Under the pieces are notes generated by a model, which was given only the letters and a program-made list of their open reading frames with translations, was not told where the DNA came from and searched no databases. From a virus, in IMG/VR virus record IMGVR_UViG_3300014911_000001, positions 62,001 through 126,000 of that record: 64,000 bases of DNA; one strand, 5' to 3'. Position numbers and translations under genes: made by a program. Below are positions 19,831-29,062 of this stretch, in pieces (the first letter of the stretch is position 1; each line of letters begins with the position of its first letter).

Positions 19831-20538
19831 TCATTTGAGGCGTACCTTCACTTTACCATCCTCTATATAAACAGTAGGTAGGGTCCCTTGAAGCCGGCGC
19901 CCTCTAAGATCAAATCTCCCTTTTAGGTAGCGAAGCCGCGGCTTCCCCTTATATTTATCATCCTCTATAATAAGACTACTTGTATCGGGCAGAACAATCC
20001 TCATAATTTGATAAAGCGCTAGATCATCATATGCGATACATTTGCGTCCCCAAATACTGCCCTTCGTTATATAAACGCATAATGAATCGCCATCTGTTAG
20101 ACTGGGAAAAGCACTATCTCCGATGTCAATGATCCAGAGATGATAACCCCAAACAGTACTACATGTTGGAGCAAGATGATCTATACAAGGCTGCACCCTC
20201 CACAAAGGTATAGATGCTGATGGACATGAATGTATGTCGCAGCTATCCCAGATGGTATCAGCAGAGCTATCATAGATGAAAAACCTGAGGGAAAAACCAT
20301 ACCATACATCATCAGTGCTATCTGTATCGGTACCCAATGATGAGATTACCTGTAGTGTACATAGATTGCGATTGAAGGAAGCCGCGCACTTCGAACAGAT
20401 ATCCATCGTATCAACATAAGCTGTATCATTATATCCTAACTGGAATAGAACAAAGAACCACCGAGGCGGCGGAGGTGGGTCAGCAGCAACCAATGATATC
20501 GCGATCGCTAATAGTATGACAATACTAATTTTCTTCAT
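19831..20538 (-). CDS. Secreted Cys-rich paralogue, 235 aa
   Basis: The signal peptide ends near VAADPP. The body aligns by eye with 19141-19830 over its length (FQLGYNDTAYVDT, TCSTVWGYHLWIID, DGDSLCVYITKG). The C-terminus, FDLRGRRLQGTLPTVYI then VKVRLK, again resembles a sorting domain. The two genes converge tail to tail with no gap. The start at 20538 overlaps the upstream gene, and no good ribosome binding site is seen. Confidence 0.65.
   Translation of the reverse strand: MKKISIVILLAIAISLVAADPPPPPRWFFVLFQLGYNDTAYVDTMDICSKCAASFNRNLCTLQVISSLGTDTDSTDDVWYGFSLRFFIYDSSADTIWDSCDIHSCPSASIPLWRVQPCIDHLAPTCSTVWGYHLWIIDIGDSAFPSLTDGDSLCVYITKGSIWGRKCIAYDDLALYQIMRIVLPDTSSLIIEDDKYKGKPRLRYLKGRFDLRGRRLQGTLPTVYIEDGKVKVRLK
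19932..19945. repeat. 14-bp palindrome, copy 3
   Basis: Inside the secreted paralogue gene 19831-20538. Confidence 0.9.
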
Positions 20539-20728
20539 CTTTATCTTTTTTAGATGGCATAAGCAATTTAGCTATAAGTACAATCACACCTACAATTACA
20601 ACACCAATTATGCCAAATGTCCCTATCAGTGCCAATGCATCCATTTCAGGACCTGTGAATGGATCCTGAGCAAAAGCGATGTTAAAGATACCAAGCGCCC
20701 ACAATATGTAATATAGTCTTGCCATCAT
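20525..20728 (-). CDS. Membrane protein with signal peptide, 67 aa
   Basis: An N-terminal signal (cut near NIAFAQD) is followed by a second hydrophobic segment (about residues 34-57) and a Lys/Asp/Glu tail. There is no ribosome binding site, but TATTAT lies just before the start, so the message may be leaderless. It overlaps the start of 19831-20538 by 14 bases. Confidence 0.6.
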   Translation of the reverse strand: MMARLYYILWALGIFNIAFAQDPFTGPEMDALALIGTFGIIGVVIVGVIVLIAKLLMPSKKDKDEEN

Positions 20729-20753
20729 TCAATAATACCTTAATCAAAACCTA

Positions 20754-20781
20754 TTGAAAATTCCCGGAAATACGGTATAAT
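20754..20781 (+). promoter_or_regulatory. Promoter of the glycosyltransferase gene
   Basis: TTGAAA, a 16-base spacer and TATAAT lie 23 bases upstream of the ATG, followed by AAAGGAG. Confidence 0.75.
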
Positions 20782-20804
20782 CAGACCAAAAGAAAGGAGT
20801 ATCT

Positions 20805-22709
20805 ATGATTATAAAAGTCTCACGCAGACAAGACACAAAAACTGTTTCACAAAAGGGCTATCCTATTATAGCGGTAATATCCGGTAATACACACTTTTAC
20901 TCCGGTGGGCATTATTATATGTATGAAATAGCTGTTGCATTATCTGAACTAGGAGCCGAGGTGCATTTCATTACGAATGTGCGTCCAAGACATTTTGAAA
21001 AGGATTTCAAAGATTATGATCTCAGTAAAATTCATTGGCATGTTGACAGAAACTATAAAGCCGACCTACCTCCCTTAGATGCTGTTATTGGTTCTCCTAT
21101 CCATACAGCCCTCATAGCCGTTGATCTTGCGGGCCTACATTCATGCCCTTCAATTATTGTTGTCTATGAAACACCTAACTGGTACGCGGAATATGAGGAG
21201 GATGAACATAAATATATGCCACGAAAACCACCATTTGAGATGTTCAAGCAAGCCTTAATAGAGTGTGATCGTATTATAGCAATAAGCCATGAAGGCGCTA
21301 AATACATCCCTCAATGGGATAGCAGGATTCCACCAGATAAAATTAGTGTTATAAGACCTGCTATAAATCATAAATGTGCTAATAGATATAAAAATAAATC
21401 CGCAAGAGAACGTAGTGTTACATACATAGGTAGATTAGTATTTAACAAGCAATTTTGGGAGCTCTATGATGTTATAATGAATGATCCTGAACCATACGTA
21501 TTTCATGTTGTTACATCAACGATATCAGAAGCCGAGCGCAGAGCACACATGGGAAATGAAAAACATCCTGTCCAGTGGCATCTTAAGGTTGGTGATGATA
21601 AAAAATTCGAGATCCTATCGAAAACATCAGCCTTAATTTTACCAACCAAATTTGAGGGTTACGGTATGCCTCCACAGGAATCATTATATCTGAATACACA
21701 TACAATTGTTATGGATCTACCGGTTTTCCATAATGGGCACGCAATAAAGGATGATGCGCATTTTGTTAAGGACATGAAAGAAATTCCAAGTGTAGTACAC
21801 AAGGTACTTGGTAAGACATGTACACCTAAGGGGCACATACCGACGATGGAAGATATGAAAAGAGAGCTTCTGCAGGTTAAGGAGATACCATTTAAGTGGC
21901 GTTCCGAAGACGATATCCTCATAAGCTTTTCATGCTGCGTCTTTAACAACGCTAAACATATAAGAGAATGCATTGAAGCAATTTATGATCACGCGTATGA
22001 GATAATCATTGTTGAAGGCGCCACCGATTGGTGGGCTAACTACTTTAATAGTCCTACAGGTATTAGCACCGATGGAACACATGAAATAATTATGGACCTT
22101 GTAAAAAATGATAGCAAGGGGATTATAAAATATTATGGTCCCCTGCGTTTCCCTCATAAGGTACAGATGAGGCGTTATGCGGTAAATAAAATTGATAAAG
22201 AAGCTGTGAGAAGCGGGCGCCTCGTCTATTGGATCGTAGATGCTGATGAAATCTATACTGATGAAAGCATTAAAGCGATGAAGCGCGCCATCCTAACGCA
22301 CCAAAAAGGAATTGTTTTTCAACCAACATACAGACATCACTGGATTGATCCACGGTATGTCATAGAAGGCGGGCCATGGAGTGCACCTCATACAAGAGTC
22401 GTCGTGTGGAATAGGAAATACGGCTATCATAAGCGTGATCAATATTATGTACAGAGACATAATGAACCACTAGATGAACAAGGCATAGGGCTTAATATAA
22501 TGAGGCCAAAGTATTATGTAAGCCGCGGCTTAGGTGTATTGGTTCCCGACTGCATTGTTGACCACTATGCATATGATTACAACTTAGAGGCCAAAATGCA
22601 ATTCTATAAAGAACGCGGCGACAATGCATATAAATTAATGGTTGCTGTTATGCAATGGAAGCCTGGCAAACCATTACCAAAAGGTATTACGATCAAGCGC
22701 ATAAATTAA
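20805..22709 (+). CDS. Two-domain glycosyltransferase (GT4-like plus GT2-like), 634 aa
   Basis: Residues about 20-330 look like a GT-B enzyme of family GT4: IAVISGNTHFYSGGHYYMYEIA at the start, RIIAISHEGAKYI and VTYIGRLVFNKQ in the middle, and KFEGYGMPPQESL, the donor-binding E-x7-E region. Residues about 360-600 look like a GT-A enzyme of family GT2, with FSCCVFNNAKHIRECIEAI, GSTDGT-like GISTDGTHEII and the DADEIY metal-binding motif. It is a single gene with its own promoter. It may modify the host surface or phage components. The targets cannot be read from sequence. Confidence 0.85.
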   Translation: MIIKVSRRQDTKTVSQKGYPIIAVISGNTHFYSGGHYYMYEIAVALSELGAEVHFITNVRPRHFEKDFKDYDLSKIHWHVDRNYKADLPPLDAVIGSPIHTALIAVDLAGLHSCPSIIVVYETPNWYAEYEEDEHKYMPRKPPFEMFKQALIECDRIIAISHEGAKYIPQWDSRIPPDKISVIRPAINHKCANRYKNKSARERSVTYIGRLVFNKQFWELYDVIMNDPEPYVFHVVTSTISEAERRAHMGNEKHPVQWHLKVGDDKKFEILSKTSALILPTKFEGYGMPPQESLYLNTHTIVMDLPVFHNGHAIKDDAHFVKDMKEIPSVVHKVLGKTCTPKGHIPTMEDMKRELLQVKEIPFKWRSEDDILISFSCCVFNNAKHIRECIEAIYDHAYEIIIVEGATDWWANYFNSPTGISTDGTHEIIMDLVKNDSKGIIKYYGPLRFPHKVQMRRYAVNKIDKEAVRSGRLVYWIVDADEIYTDESIKAMKRAILTHQKGIVFQPTYRHHWIDPRYVIEGGPWSAPHTRVVVWNRKYGYHKRDQYYVQRHNEPLDEQGIGLNIMRPKYYVSRGLGVLVPDCIVDHYAYDYNLEAKMQFYKERGDNAYKLMVAVMQWKPGKPLPKGITIKRIN

Positions 22710-23104
22710 ACATGCCGTTCAAAATGGGGTACATCCTTGAATGTCTTAAAGTTGCCACCCCATCTATTCTTCTTATTAAGACTCTCCCAGTACTCACCAA
22801 ACGGTTTAATATCATTATAGTCCCATGTTAAAACATAATATCTCCCATCCACAATAACAATCGTCTGCTCATACTTATATTTTTCACCCTCCTGTATCGG
22901 CTTAAAGAAATTAAGGTCAATAGCGAGCCGCTTCAAATGATATGAGTTCATTGTCTTACTGCGTCCTGTTTCCACATATATCCGTTGTGTCTCAGGAGAG
23001 CGCCAGAGCTCTCCCCCTGTAACAATCCAGCCTTTTTCTTCGACATACTTAATCAGTTTCACTACATCCTTCAGAAATTCCCACTGTTCCTTCACTAATG
23101 ACAT
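22706..23104 (-). CDS. Endolysin, M15-type L-alanyl-D-glutamate/D-Ala peptidase, 132 aa
   Basis: The zinc ligands and surroundings of the M15 (VanY/phage T5 lysin) fold are present: SPETQRIYVETGRSKTMNSYH, then LAIDLNFF, and near the end VPHFE. These give the H, D, H ligands and the catalytic Glu context, and a GGxF element precedes the last His. It cleaves peptide cross-links of peptidoglycan at lysis. It overlaps the upstream gene by 56 bases and the convergent glycosyltransferase by 4. Confidence 0.85.
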   Translation of the reverse strand: MSLVKEQWEFLKDVVKLIKYVEEKGWIVTGGELWRSPETQRIYVETGRSKTMNSYHLKRLAIDLNFFKPIQEGEKYKYEQTIVIVDGRYYVLTWDYNDIKPFGEYWESLNKKNRWGGNFKTFKDVPHFERHV

Positions 23105-23381
23105 CTTCCTGAACCTCCTCTTCTTTTGGTTTCTCCTTTGACCCTTGGAAAATAAGACGATGCCCTTCGTCTTTGCTTATTAATGCGATAGTGCCTCCAA
23201 AGTCAATCTTACCAATATAATTTTCATCTTCATATTCAATATATACCCATCCAGTATGCTGCCCACTGGTGTCTACAATTTTACCATCCTCTTCGATATA
23301 GAATGCTGGATCACCACGTTGTGTAATAAGACACGCTTTATAGTTACCATAATCATAATAAAATTTGTGGAAGAATAACAT
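23049..23381 (-). CDS. Hypothetical protein, 110 aa
   Basis: The ATG at 23381 follows AAGGAGG by 5 bases. The protein is beta-rich with an acidic, Glu- and Lys-rich C-terminal third that overlaps the start of the endolysin gene. Family not recognised. A link to lysis is suggested only by position. Confidence 0.6.
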   Translation of the reverse strand: MLFFHKFYYDYGNYKACLITQRGDPAFYIEEDGKIVDTSGQHTGWVYIEYEDENYIGKIDFGGTIALISKDEGHRLIFQGSKEKPKEEEVQEDVISEGTVGISEGCSETD

Positions 23382-23391
23382 ATGCACCTCC

Positions 23392-24105
23392 TTATGTTAT
23401 AATTCCTTGTTTCACCTTTGACAAATATTCTAATAAATATCGTTCTTTTTCCCCATCTCTATTTTCTTTTGTTATTATGGGCCAGCCGCGCTTCTTACAG
23501 CTATTATTAATCCATGAGCGACGGTGGAAAATAGTAAGCCCGCGGCTTCTCATCTCATTAATAGCCTGCCTACTAAATCCACCACTGTATTTATATCCAA
23601 ACAACTCAACGAACATTCTCCGGAATTCATCATAGACATATCGTGCAATGATACTTGCCGCCGCTATTGAATAATGCGTCTCATCACCACCATAAATGCC
23701 AAATTGGGGAACACTTAATCCATCAATATCATAATAATCCACGAATACAACCGCATTACCATTATCCTTAGTGATTCGATCTACCATATTCTTAATAACA
23801 TCTAATTCGTGCTTACGATAATTGCCACCACCATCTACAATATGGAAATCACAGTAATCAACATAAACAGGAAACCTTTCCATAAGTGATAATGCCACCT
23901 TCTTGCGTTCCTTTACCGTAAGTACCTTGCAATCAGCAACAGGTATTAATGGATACTTAATAGGCGGAACAATTTTAACTGCACCCACAATAATAGGTTG
24001 CAGAGAAGAAAAGACATTTACCTCATCAAATCCAATGATAGTCATACCTTCATCAAGGTATTGTTTCTCATCAGGATCAAAATCTGTTAACCAATGCTTT
24101 TCCAT
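23392..24105 (-). CDS. rnhB: Ribonuclease HII, 237 aa
   Basis: RNase HII motifs are in order: IGFDEVNV (standing for GxDEaG), VADCKVLTVKERKK (for DSKKL), VVFVDYYDIDG, and SIAAASIIARYVYDE. These supply the DE-D-D metal ligands. It removes RNA primers or single ribonucleotides from DNA. The N-terminal 20 residues are an extra segment. Its start overlaps the stop of the resolvase gene by one base. Confidence 0.88.
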   Translation of the reverse strand: MEKHWLTDFDPDEKQYLDEGMTIIGFDEVNVFSSLQPIIVGAVKIVPPIKYPLIPVADCKVLTVKERKKVALSLMERFPVYVDYCDFHIVDGGGNYRKHELDVIKNMVDRITKDNGNAVVFVDYYDIDGLSVPQFGIYGGDETHYSIAAASIIARYVYDEFRRMFVELFGYKYSGGFSRQAINEMRSRGLTIFHRRSWINNSCKKRGWPIITKENRDGEKERYLLEYLSKVKQGIIT

Positions 24106-24572
24106 TATTCCTCATAGACATTTTGTGTTGCCCAATACCCTAAACAAATAGCATCCGCTATATTATGGTTATCTATCTCCTGTCCTGCCAGCTCAGATGC
24201 AAGCCTCATAGAATAACGCTTGCGATCAATACGTTTCGTCTGTGACGAACATTGCAATATATTTGTCTGCCATGTCTGGGGTTGCACAACCACAGGAATC
24301 CATCCATTACACTCAAAGATTGTTGCAATAGAAGCCCGCACCTCAACCAATCTTTCAAAAGTTAAAACATTCCTCTTACTTGCCCGGGGATGAAGCCACT
24401 GACCCTCTATAACAAGCACCCGCGTACCTTTATCATATGTTGTGGATAGCTTGTGCATTTTATCCAGAAATTCTTCATCTCTATCAATCAAACCCCAGCT
24501 TTTCAAATGCCCATTCTCCCATATGCTATAACCAATGCGTTTCGTATCGGGATCAATAGCTATAATAATCAT
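24105..24572 (-). CDS. RuvC-like Holliday junction resolvase, 155 aa
   Basis: The fold markers are IIAIDPDTKRIGYSIW (first Asp), VLVIEGQW (Glu), and NHNIADAICLGYWA (final Asp with His). Length matches phage and bacterial RuvC. It cuts Holliday junctions or branched DNA before packaging. The gene overlaps both neighbours by a few bases, in a recA-like, ruvC, rnhB block. Confidence 0.88.
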   Translation of the reverse strand: MIIIAIDPDTKRIGYSIWENGHLKSWGLIDRDEEFLDKMHKLSTTYDKGTRVLVIEGQWLHPRASKRNVLTFERLVEVRASIATIFECNGWIPVVVQPQTWQTNILQCSSQTKRIDRKRYSMRLASELAGQEIDNHNIADAICLGYWATQNVYEE

Positions 24573-25504
24573 TTCTTAAGCCTGCTTTCTATGAATTCCT
24601 TTAGGTTATCTTTATTCTGGTAAATTTCTAATGGGTAAATACCATTCTCAAGCAACCGATCAATCGAATATTTCTTACCATCAATCTTTATGGAATTACC
24701 TTCCATAGGTATACCAAAATCTGAAGCCGGCGCCAAATCAGACCACATATCAATCAAACCAATATTCGGCTCAACCAACAAAATGTGATTCTTGCCCTCA
24801 ATGATACTTGATGTTTTAGTTTTGACAATCGTAATCTTCACTGTGTCAAACTTGTATTTACCACTTATACGGTGGAAAAATAGTTTCAAATGATAAAGAT
24901 GCTTTAACAAGTAAGGACCCGGCTCCCTATAACTCATATAAGCTTTGGTATATCTAGTAACCTGTCCACCTATGAGATCCCTTATCTGGTTTATAATAAT
25001 CGCAAGAATTTCCTTTTCACCTATTGCTGGGGCCCATACTTTAAGCTCGCGGCTTAGTAAGCGCGCCAGCTCTGATACCTTCTGCTCCTGCGGCTTTGCT
25101 CTCTTCTCAAATTCAGTACTCATAGCAACAGCACTATCAAAGACAAACCCAACAATATCATCCAGATGTTTGGCATAAACATCACGTATATCTTCAAATA
25201 TCTCCTCAGCTGTTGAACCACGTATAACAATCATTTCATCAAGCTTGCAACCTTGGATCTCAGCCCATCTCCCATCAAACATGCGCTCTGCATCAACATA
25301 GACAGTAAGCCCGCCCTTCTTCTGTTCCTGCAGAAGACCTACTAAAGCAAGAGCCAATGTTGTCTTACCAGTAGAAGGACCACCCCAAAATCCTATGAAC
25401 CTGCCTAACGGTATGCCATATAACGCTTTCGCCATAAAGGGGAAACGGGCTGATAAATCTAAGTACTTAGTACTTGATAGTTCAGTCGCTTTTATTATTG
25501 CCAT
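24569..25504 (-). CDS. RecA/UvsX-like recombinase, 311 aa
   Basis: Walker A GGPSTGKT is at residues 41-48, VYVDAERMFD follows, Walker B is IVGFVFDSAVA, and AIIINQIRD is the L2-proximal motif. Its organisation and size match RecA-family recombinases of phages. It forms filaments on single-stranded DNA and exchanges strands. It is directly followed by the resolvase gene. Confidence 0.9.
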   Translation of the reverse strand: MAIIKATELSSTKYLDLSARFPFMAKALYGIPLGRFIGFWGGPSTGKTTLALALVGLLQEQKKGGLTVYVDAERMFDGRWAEIQGCKLDEMIVIRGSTAEEIFEDIRDVYAKHLDDIVGFVFDSAVAMSTEFEKRAKPQEQKVSELARLLSRELKVWAPAIGEKEILAIIINQIRDLIGGQVTRYTKAYMSYREPGPYLLKHLYHLKLFFHRISGKYKFDTVKITIVKTKTSSIIEGKNHILLVEPNIGLIDMWSDLAPASDFGIPMEGNSIKIDGKKYSIDRLLENGIYPLEIYQNKDNLKEFIESRLKK

Positions 25505-25519
25505 CTTAAACCCCCTTTA

Positions 25520-27895
25520 TCAATCACACTTCCCACCATACCCACACTTTGGACATGGGTTATTACAATCAAACGCATATTCAACACCTCTAGTTATAAT
25601 TTTATAACCACACATGGGGCATACATTTATTATAGCATCATCGGGTACCTCACCATCTGGTAGAGCACCATTATACATATTTGACGCTTCCTGCACAGCC
25701 TTCTTGCGTTGCTCATATTCCTCCTCAGGTGTAATACCACGCAGGAAATATTTTAGTGCTAATCCCCAGAATCCCACAGGAGATGCAATCTTGTGTCCTT
25801 TATACCATGTCATACCATCAGCAGATTTTATGCTTGCAAACTCATTAATAATACGATCAACGACACGATGATATAATTCTTCATCTCCAAGGGCATAAAT
25901 CTGCTTAAGGAATATCGATGTGATCACATCTAGAGCAATAATAAAATCCGAATGTGGTATATCCTTACTACCCAAGAAGATTTCCAGTGGTTTACCCTCA
26001 ACACCCGCTACGATAAGATAATAGTTTTGGTCCCTATAAGGGAACTTATAAGCCTTTGCATCAAGTGTATCAGGCCTCTTCCAATCAGATAAAAAGAGGA
26101 ACTTGCTCTTCTTCTTACCACTCCTTATTACAGCCTGCCGGCTTCCTTCTCTGAACACAGTTATACCCTTTACCCCATTTTTCCAAGCATCAATAAAGAA
26201 GCGCGACAGATCATCCGTTGTCCATTGAGCTGGTATCGTATATGTATTGCTAATAGCATTATCGATATGTTTCTGTATTGCCGCATGGATGGCTAATTTA
26301 TCATAAGGATCAACATCATGCGCTGTAACCATATATGGTGCATTCACATCATAACCATCAGTATTTTCTACCCATTCATATATAGGTTGCTTAAATTTCA
26401 TCATCTTATTGAAGCTCTCGCTCCACCGTTCGATCTCAAAATAAAAAATTGGCTCAAATGCTGCATTAACCCCTGTCAATAATGATATCGACCCCGTCGG
26501 CGGCACAGTTAACAACGCAACATTCCTTATACCATGTTCAGCTACCTGCATCATAAAGTCCTTATTAAAATGCTTTTTGATAAATAGCGCCTGCTCAACA
26601 TAATCCTCGTATGAACCATCCTTTTTAAACTGTTCAACAGCAGGCGCAGGGCCTAACTGCTGGGCGAGCTTAACAGATTCATCATATGCTATATTACATA
26701 TAAATTCAGCTATGCGCTCGGCTTCCCTAACAGACTTAAGGGTACCATATTTAATGCGCTTAATAATAAAATAATCAGCCAGTCCCATAAACCCTATACC
26801 AACCCGCCTCTCAAATTGAGCCTGCTCCTTTACCTTATCTATAGGATAATATGCCCTGTCAATAATAGCATCACCTAATCTAACGGCAAATCGCACCGTT
26901 TGTTCCAACTTTTTCCAATCCATACGGCGGGTAGACAGATCCACATGAGCAACAAGATTGACGCTTAAGAGGTTACAAACGGAATAAGCCGGCAGCATCT
27001 GTTCCCCACACGGATTGCTTGTAGCAATCTTTGCATAGCCTGATGAATTTGATGTGCGTTCGACATTGTCTATAAAAATAAGCCCCGGCTCCGCTGACTC
27101 CCATGCAGTCCTTACAATCGTATCCCATAACTTCTTCGCCCTTATACTACGCTGGACCTTCACAACATCATTTTTGAATGATAGAGTGAAGTCATCATCA
27201 GAAATCATAGCATCCATAAACTCATCTGTTACCTTAACAGATATGTTAGCATAGCGTACCTGAAGCCGGCTTAATATATACCTCACAAAATCGGCCTCCT
27301 CATCATCAACATTCAGAAGAGTAAAATAACTCTCCATCGCATTGTTTAAATCACACTTCATTTTTACGAATCGCTCGATATCAGGATGTGTTATGTCAAG
27401 ACTTATCAACAGAGCTCCACGACGCCCGCTCTGACCAACCAATCCCGTAACAGCAGAATATAACTCAGCCCAGCTCCATGCACCCGTAGAGACCTTCGCA
27501 GATCCTGTATGAACCTTTGCACCCTCAGGACGTAGCGTTGATATATCTATACCACATCCACCACCTGATTTATAAACGATTGCCAATTCCTTCGCCGTAT
27601 CAAAAATGCCCTCCATGCTATCCTCTGGTGATGCTATGACATAACAGTTAAATGGCGTTATACGTTGTTCAACACTCCTTCCAGCCGCATACAAAACACG
27701 ACCGCCAGGAACAAGCCGCCAGCTTAAGTTACCATCATCATCAAAAAAGATGTTATCTGTCTCTATAGGATATGGTTTAAGGAAATAATCATATACACGC
27801 TGAAAGATTGACTCGATTGGTTCATCAGGTTCTGCCTGATATTTTTTGGCTATCGTATCTCTTATGGTCTTATACTCATCAGATATTGGAATCAT
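25520..27895 (-). CDS. nrdJ: Class II (adenosylcobalamin-dependent) ribonucleotide reductase, 791 aa
   Basis: The core shows FNCYVIASPEDSM (first active-site Cys), SGGGCGIDIS, SNPCGEQMLPAYSVCN with the radical Cys, and LTVPPTGSISLL. The C-terminus, CPKCGYGGKCD, carries the redox Cys and a zinc-binding pair before it. No partner small subunit is near, as expected for class II. It reduces ribonucleotides using coenzyme B12. It uses no oxygen, so it suits an anaerobic or microaerobic host. It is uninterrupted by an intein. Confidence 0.93.
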   Translation of the reverse strand: MIPISDEYKTIRDTIAKKYQAEPDEPIESIFQRVYDYFLKPYPIETDNIFFDDDGNLSWRLVPGGRVLYAAGRSVEQRITPFNCYVIASPEDSMEGIFDTAKELAIVYKSGGGCGIDISTLRPEGAKVHTGSAKVSTGAWSWAELYSAVTGLVGQSGRRGALLISLDITHPDIERFVKMKCDLNNAMESYFTLLNVDDEEADFVRYILSRLQVRYANISVKVTDEFMDAMISDDDFTLSFKNDVVKVQRSIRAKKLWDTIVRTAWESAEPGLIFIDNVERTSNSSGYAKIATSNPCGEQMLPAYSVCNLLSVNLVAHVDLSTRRMDWKKLEQTVRFAVRLGDAIIDRAYYPIDKVKEQAQFERRVGIGFMGLADYFIIKRIKYGTLKSVREAERIAEFICNIAYDESVKLAQQLGPAPAVEQFKKDGSYEDYVEQALFIKKHFNKDFMMQVAEHGIRNVALLTVPPTGSISLLTGVNAAFEPIFYFEIERWSESFNKMMKFKQPIYEWVENTDGYDVNAPYMVTAHDVDPYDKLAIHAAIQKHIDNAISNTYTIPAQWTTDDLSRFFIDAWKNGVKGITVFREGSRQAVIRSGKKKSKFLFLSDWKRPDTLDAKAYKFPYRDQNYYLIVAGVEGKPLEIFLGSKDIPHSDFIIALDVITSIFLKQIYALGDEELYHRVVDRIINEFASIKSADGMTWYKGHKIASPVGFWGLALKYFLRGITPEEEYEQRKKAVQEASNMYNGALPDGEVPDDAIINVCPMCGYKIITRGVEYAFDCNNPCPKCGYGGKCD

Positions 27896-28593
27896 GTGCC
27901 ACTCCTTTCGCTACATGCCTCCCTGCTTCTTAACAATAATGACACACGCTTTATAAATGCATAAAATAACCCGAGATATACTAGATAGTCTCTAACAGCA
28001 TCCTCATAGGAATCGTTTTCGACTAATAGTTCACCCTTTTTATTAAATGTTATCATCCTGCTGACCTTATCAGCCATGCGCCATATGAAGCCGAGGCCTA
28101 TATCATAAAAATCCTCCCATTCATTGTATTCCCGGGGAAGCCGCGGCTTCATCACAGCAACAAACATAAAATTAGCCAACGCATCACCACCCAACCCCGT
28201 TGCATAATCATGGTTCTTTTTTGTATGGAGCTCCTTTATCGATGCGATAATATTATCTAATGGCTGGCGCTTCACAGATGTATAGTAGTTAAGCAATTTA
28301 GCGCCTTCTATAATGATAATTGACAACATTAAATCCAACCCTTGGCGGCGGACCTCATCACAGTTGCACTTAGGATGCGCAATGATCTTTACTAAATTAC
28401 GCAGCTGCGCTAGTGATCTTACTCTATCTGATATATCCAACTTATCAAGGTGTATGCCTCTCTTCGATATGAGATCTAAATATTCCAAAAACAGACGGTC
28501 ACCTCTAAACCCATCCTTCTCAATAATAAAATCATCGCGATAAAAATAACACAAGGTAGGGTCAATAACAACATCGGATGGACTTGAACCCAT
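27892..28593 (-). CDS. Nmad1-like (DUF1599-like) protein, 233 aa
   Basis: The ATG at 28593 is chosen because AAAGGAGG lies 5 bases upstream. The C-terminal half has KKNHDYATGLGGDALANFM and then WRMADKVSRMITF, which resembles the KNxDYG...AN and DKxSR motifs of the DUF1599/nucleotide-modification-associated domain 1 family. A role in nucleotide metabolism fits the neighbouring ribonucleotide reductase. The N-terminal 100 residues are not recognised. Confidence 0.6.
   Translation of the reverse strand: MGSSPSDVVIDPTLCYFYRDDFIIEKDGFRGDRLFLEYLDLISKRGIHLDKLDISDRVRSLAQLRNLVKIIAHPKCNCDEVRRQGLDLMLSIIIIEGAKLLNYYTSVKRQPLDNIIASIKELHTKKNHDYATGLGGDALANFMFVAVMKPRLPREYNEWEDFYDIGLGFIWRMADKVSRMITFNKKGELLVENDSYEDAVRDYLVYLGLFYAFIKRVSLLLRSREACSERSGT
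28137..28150. repeat. 14-bp palindrome, copy 4
   Basis: Inside the Nmad1-like gene 27892-28593. Confidence 0.9.
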
Positions 28594-28636
28594 ATCCACC
28601 TCCTTTGTCATACATTATAATTATTTATTATATGTT

Positions 28637-29059
28637 TTAATATAAGTGATGGCGTATGGCATTGCGGAAGATTTTGGCAGGTAGTCCCATCAAGGACCTC
28701 ATAACCCTGTTGAGCAAACCGCGTCTTGTTATCCTTCCTATCTGCCACTTCTTGCTCCTCATCAGATTCATCACAAATGTATCGATGCGCTTCGATGCTG
28801 TCAAGTGATTTTTTAATATAGGTATCGGTTGATCTATCTTCCTTACCATCTCAGGCGCCTTGGATAGAGCCGCAAGACGTGTCCCAACCTGCGATATCTC
28901 CCACTTTAATCCTGCATATCGTGCCGGCATGCGCAACAGGGATGGTTTGATACGTAATGGTAGGTCTACATAACGAGGAGACCATAACCTTTTGGTATAA
29001 CGATTCGTATCCTTTATATTACGACCCAGTTCTAATAACCTGTGATTTAACTTAAACAT
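28637..29059 (-). CDS. Basic hypothetical protein, 140 aa
   Basis: The protein is strongly basic (Arg and Lys about 25 percent), helical, and has no Cys. Its style resembles 36082-36612. Only a weak GAGAG signal precedes the ATG, which lies 4 bases after the previous stop, so translation is probably coupled. Family not recognised. Confidence 0.6.
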   Translation of the reverse strand: MFKLNHRLLELGRNIKDTNRYTKRLWSPRYVDLPLRIKPSLLRMPARYAGLKWEISQVGTRLAALSKAPEMVRKIDQPIPILKNHLTASKRIDTFVMNLMRSKKWQIGRITRRGLLNRVMRSLMGLPAKIFRNAIRHHLY

Positions 29060-29062
29060 CTC

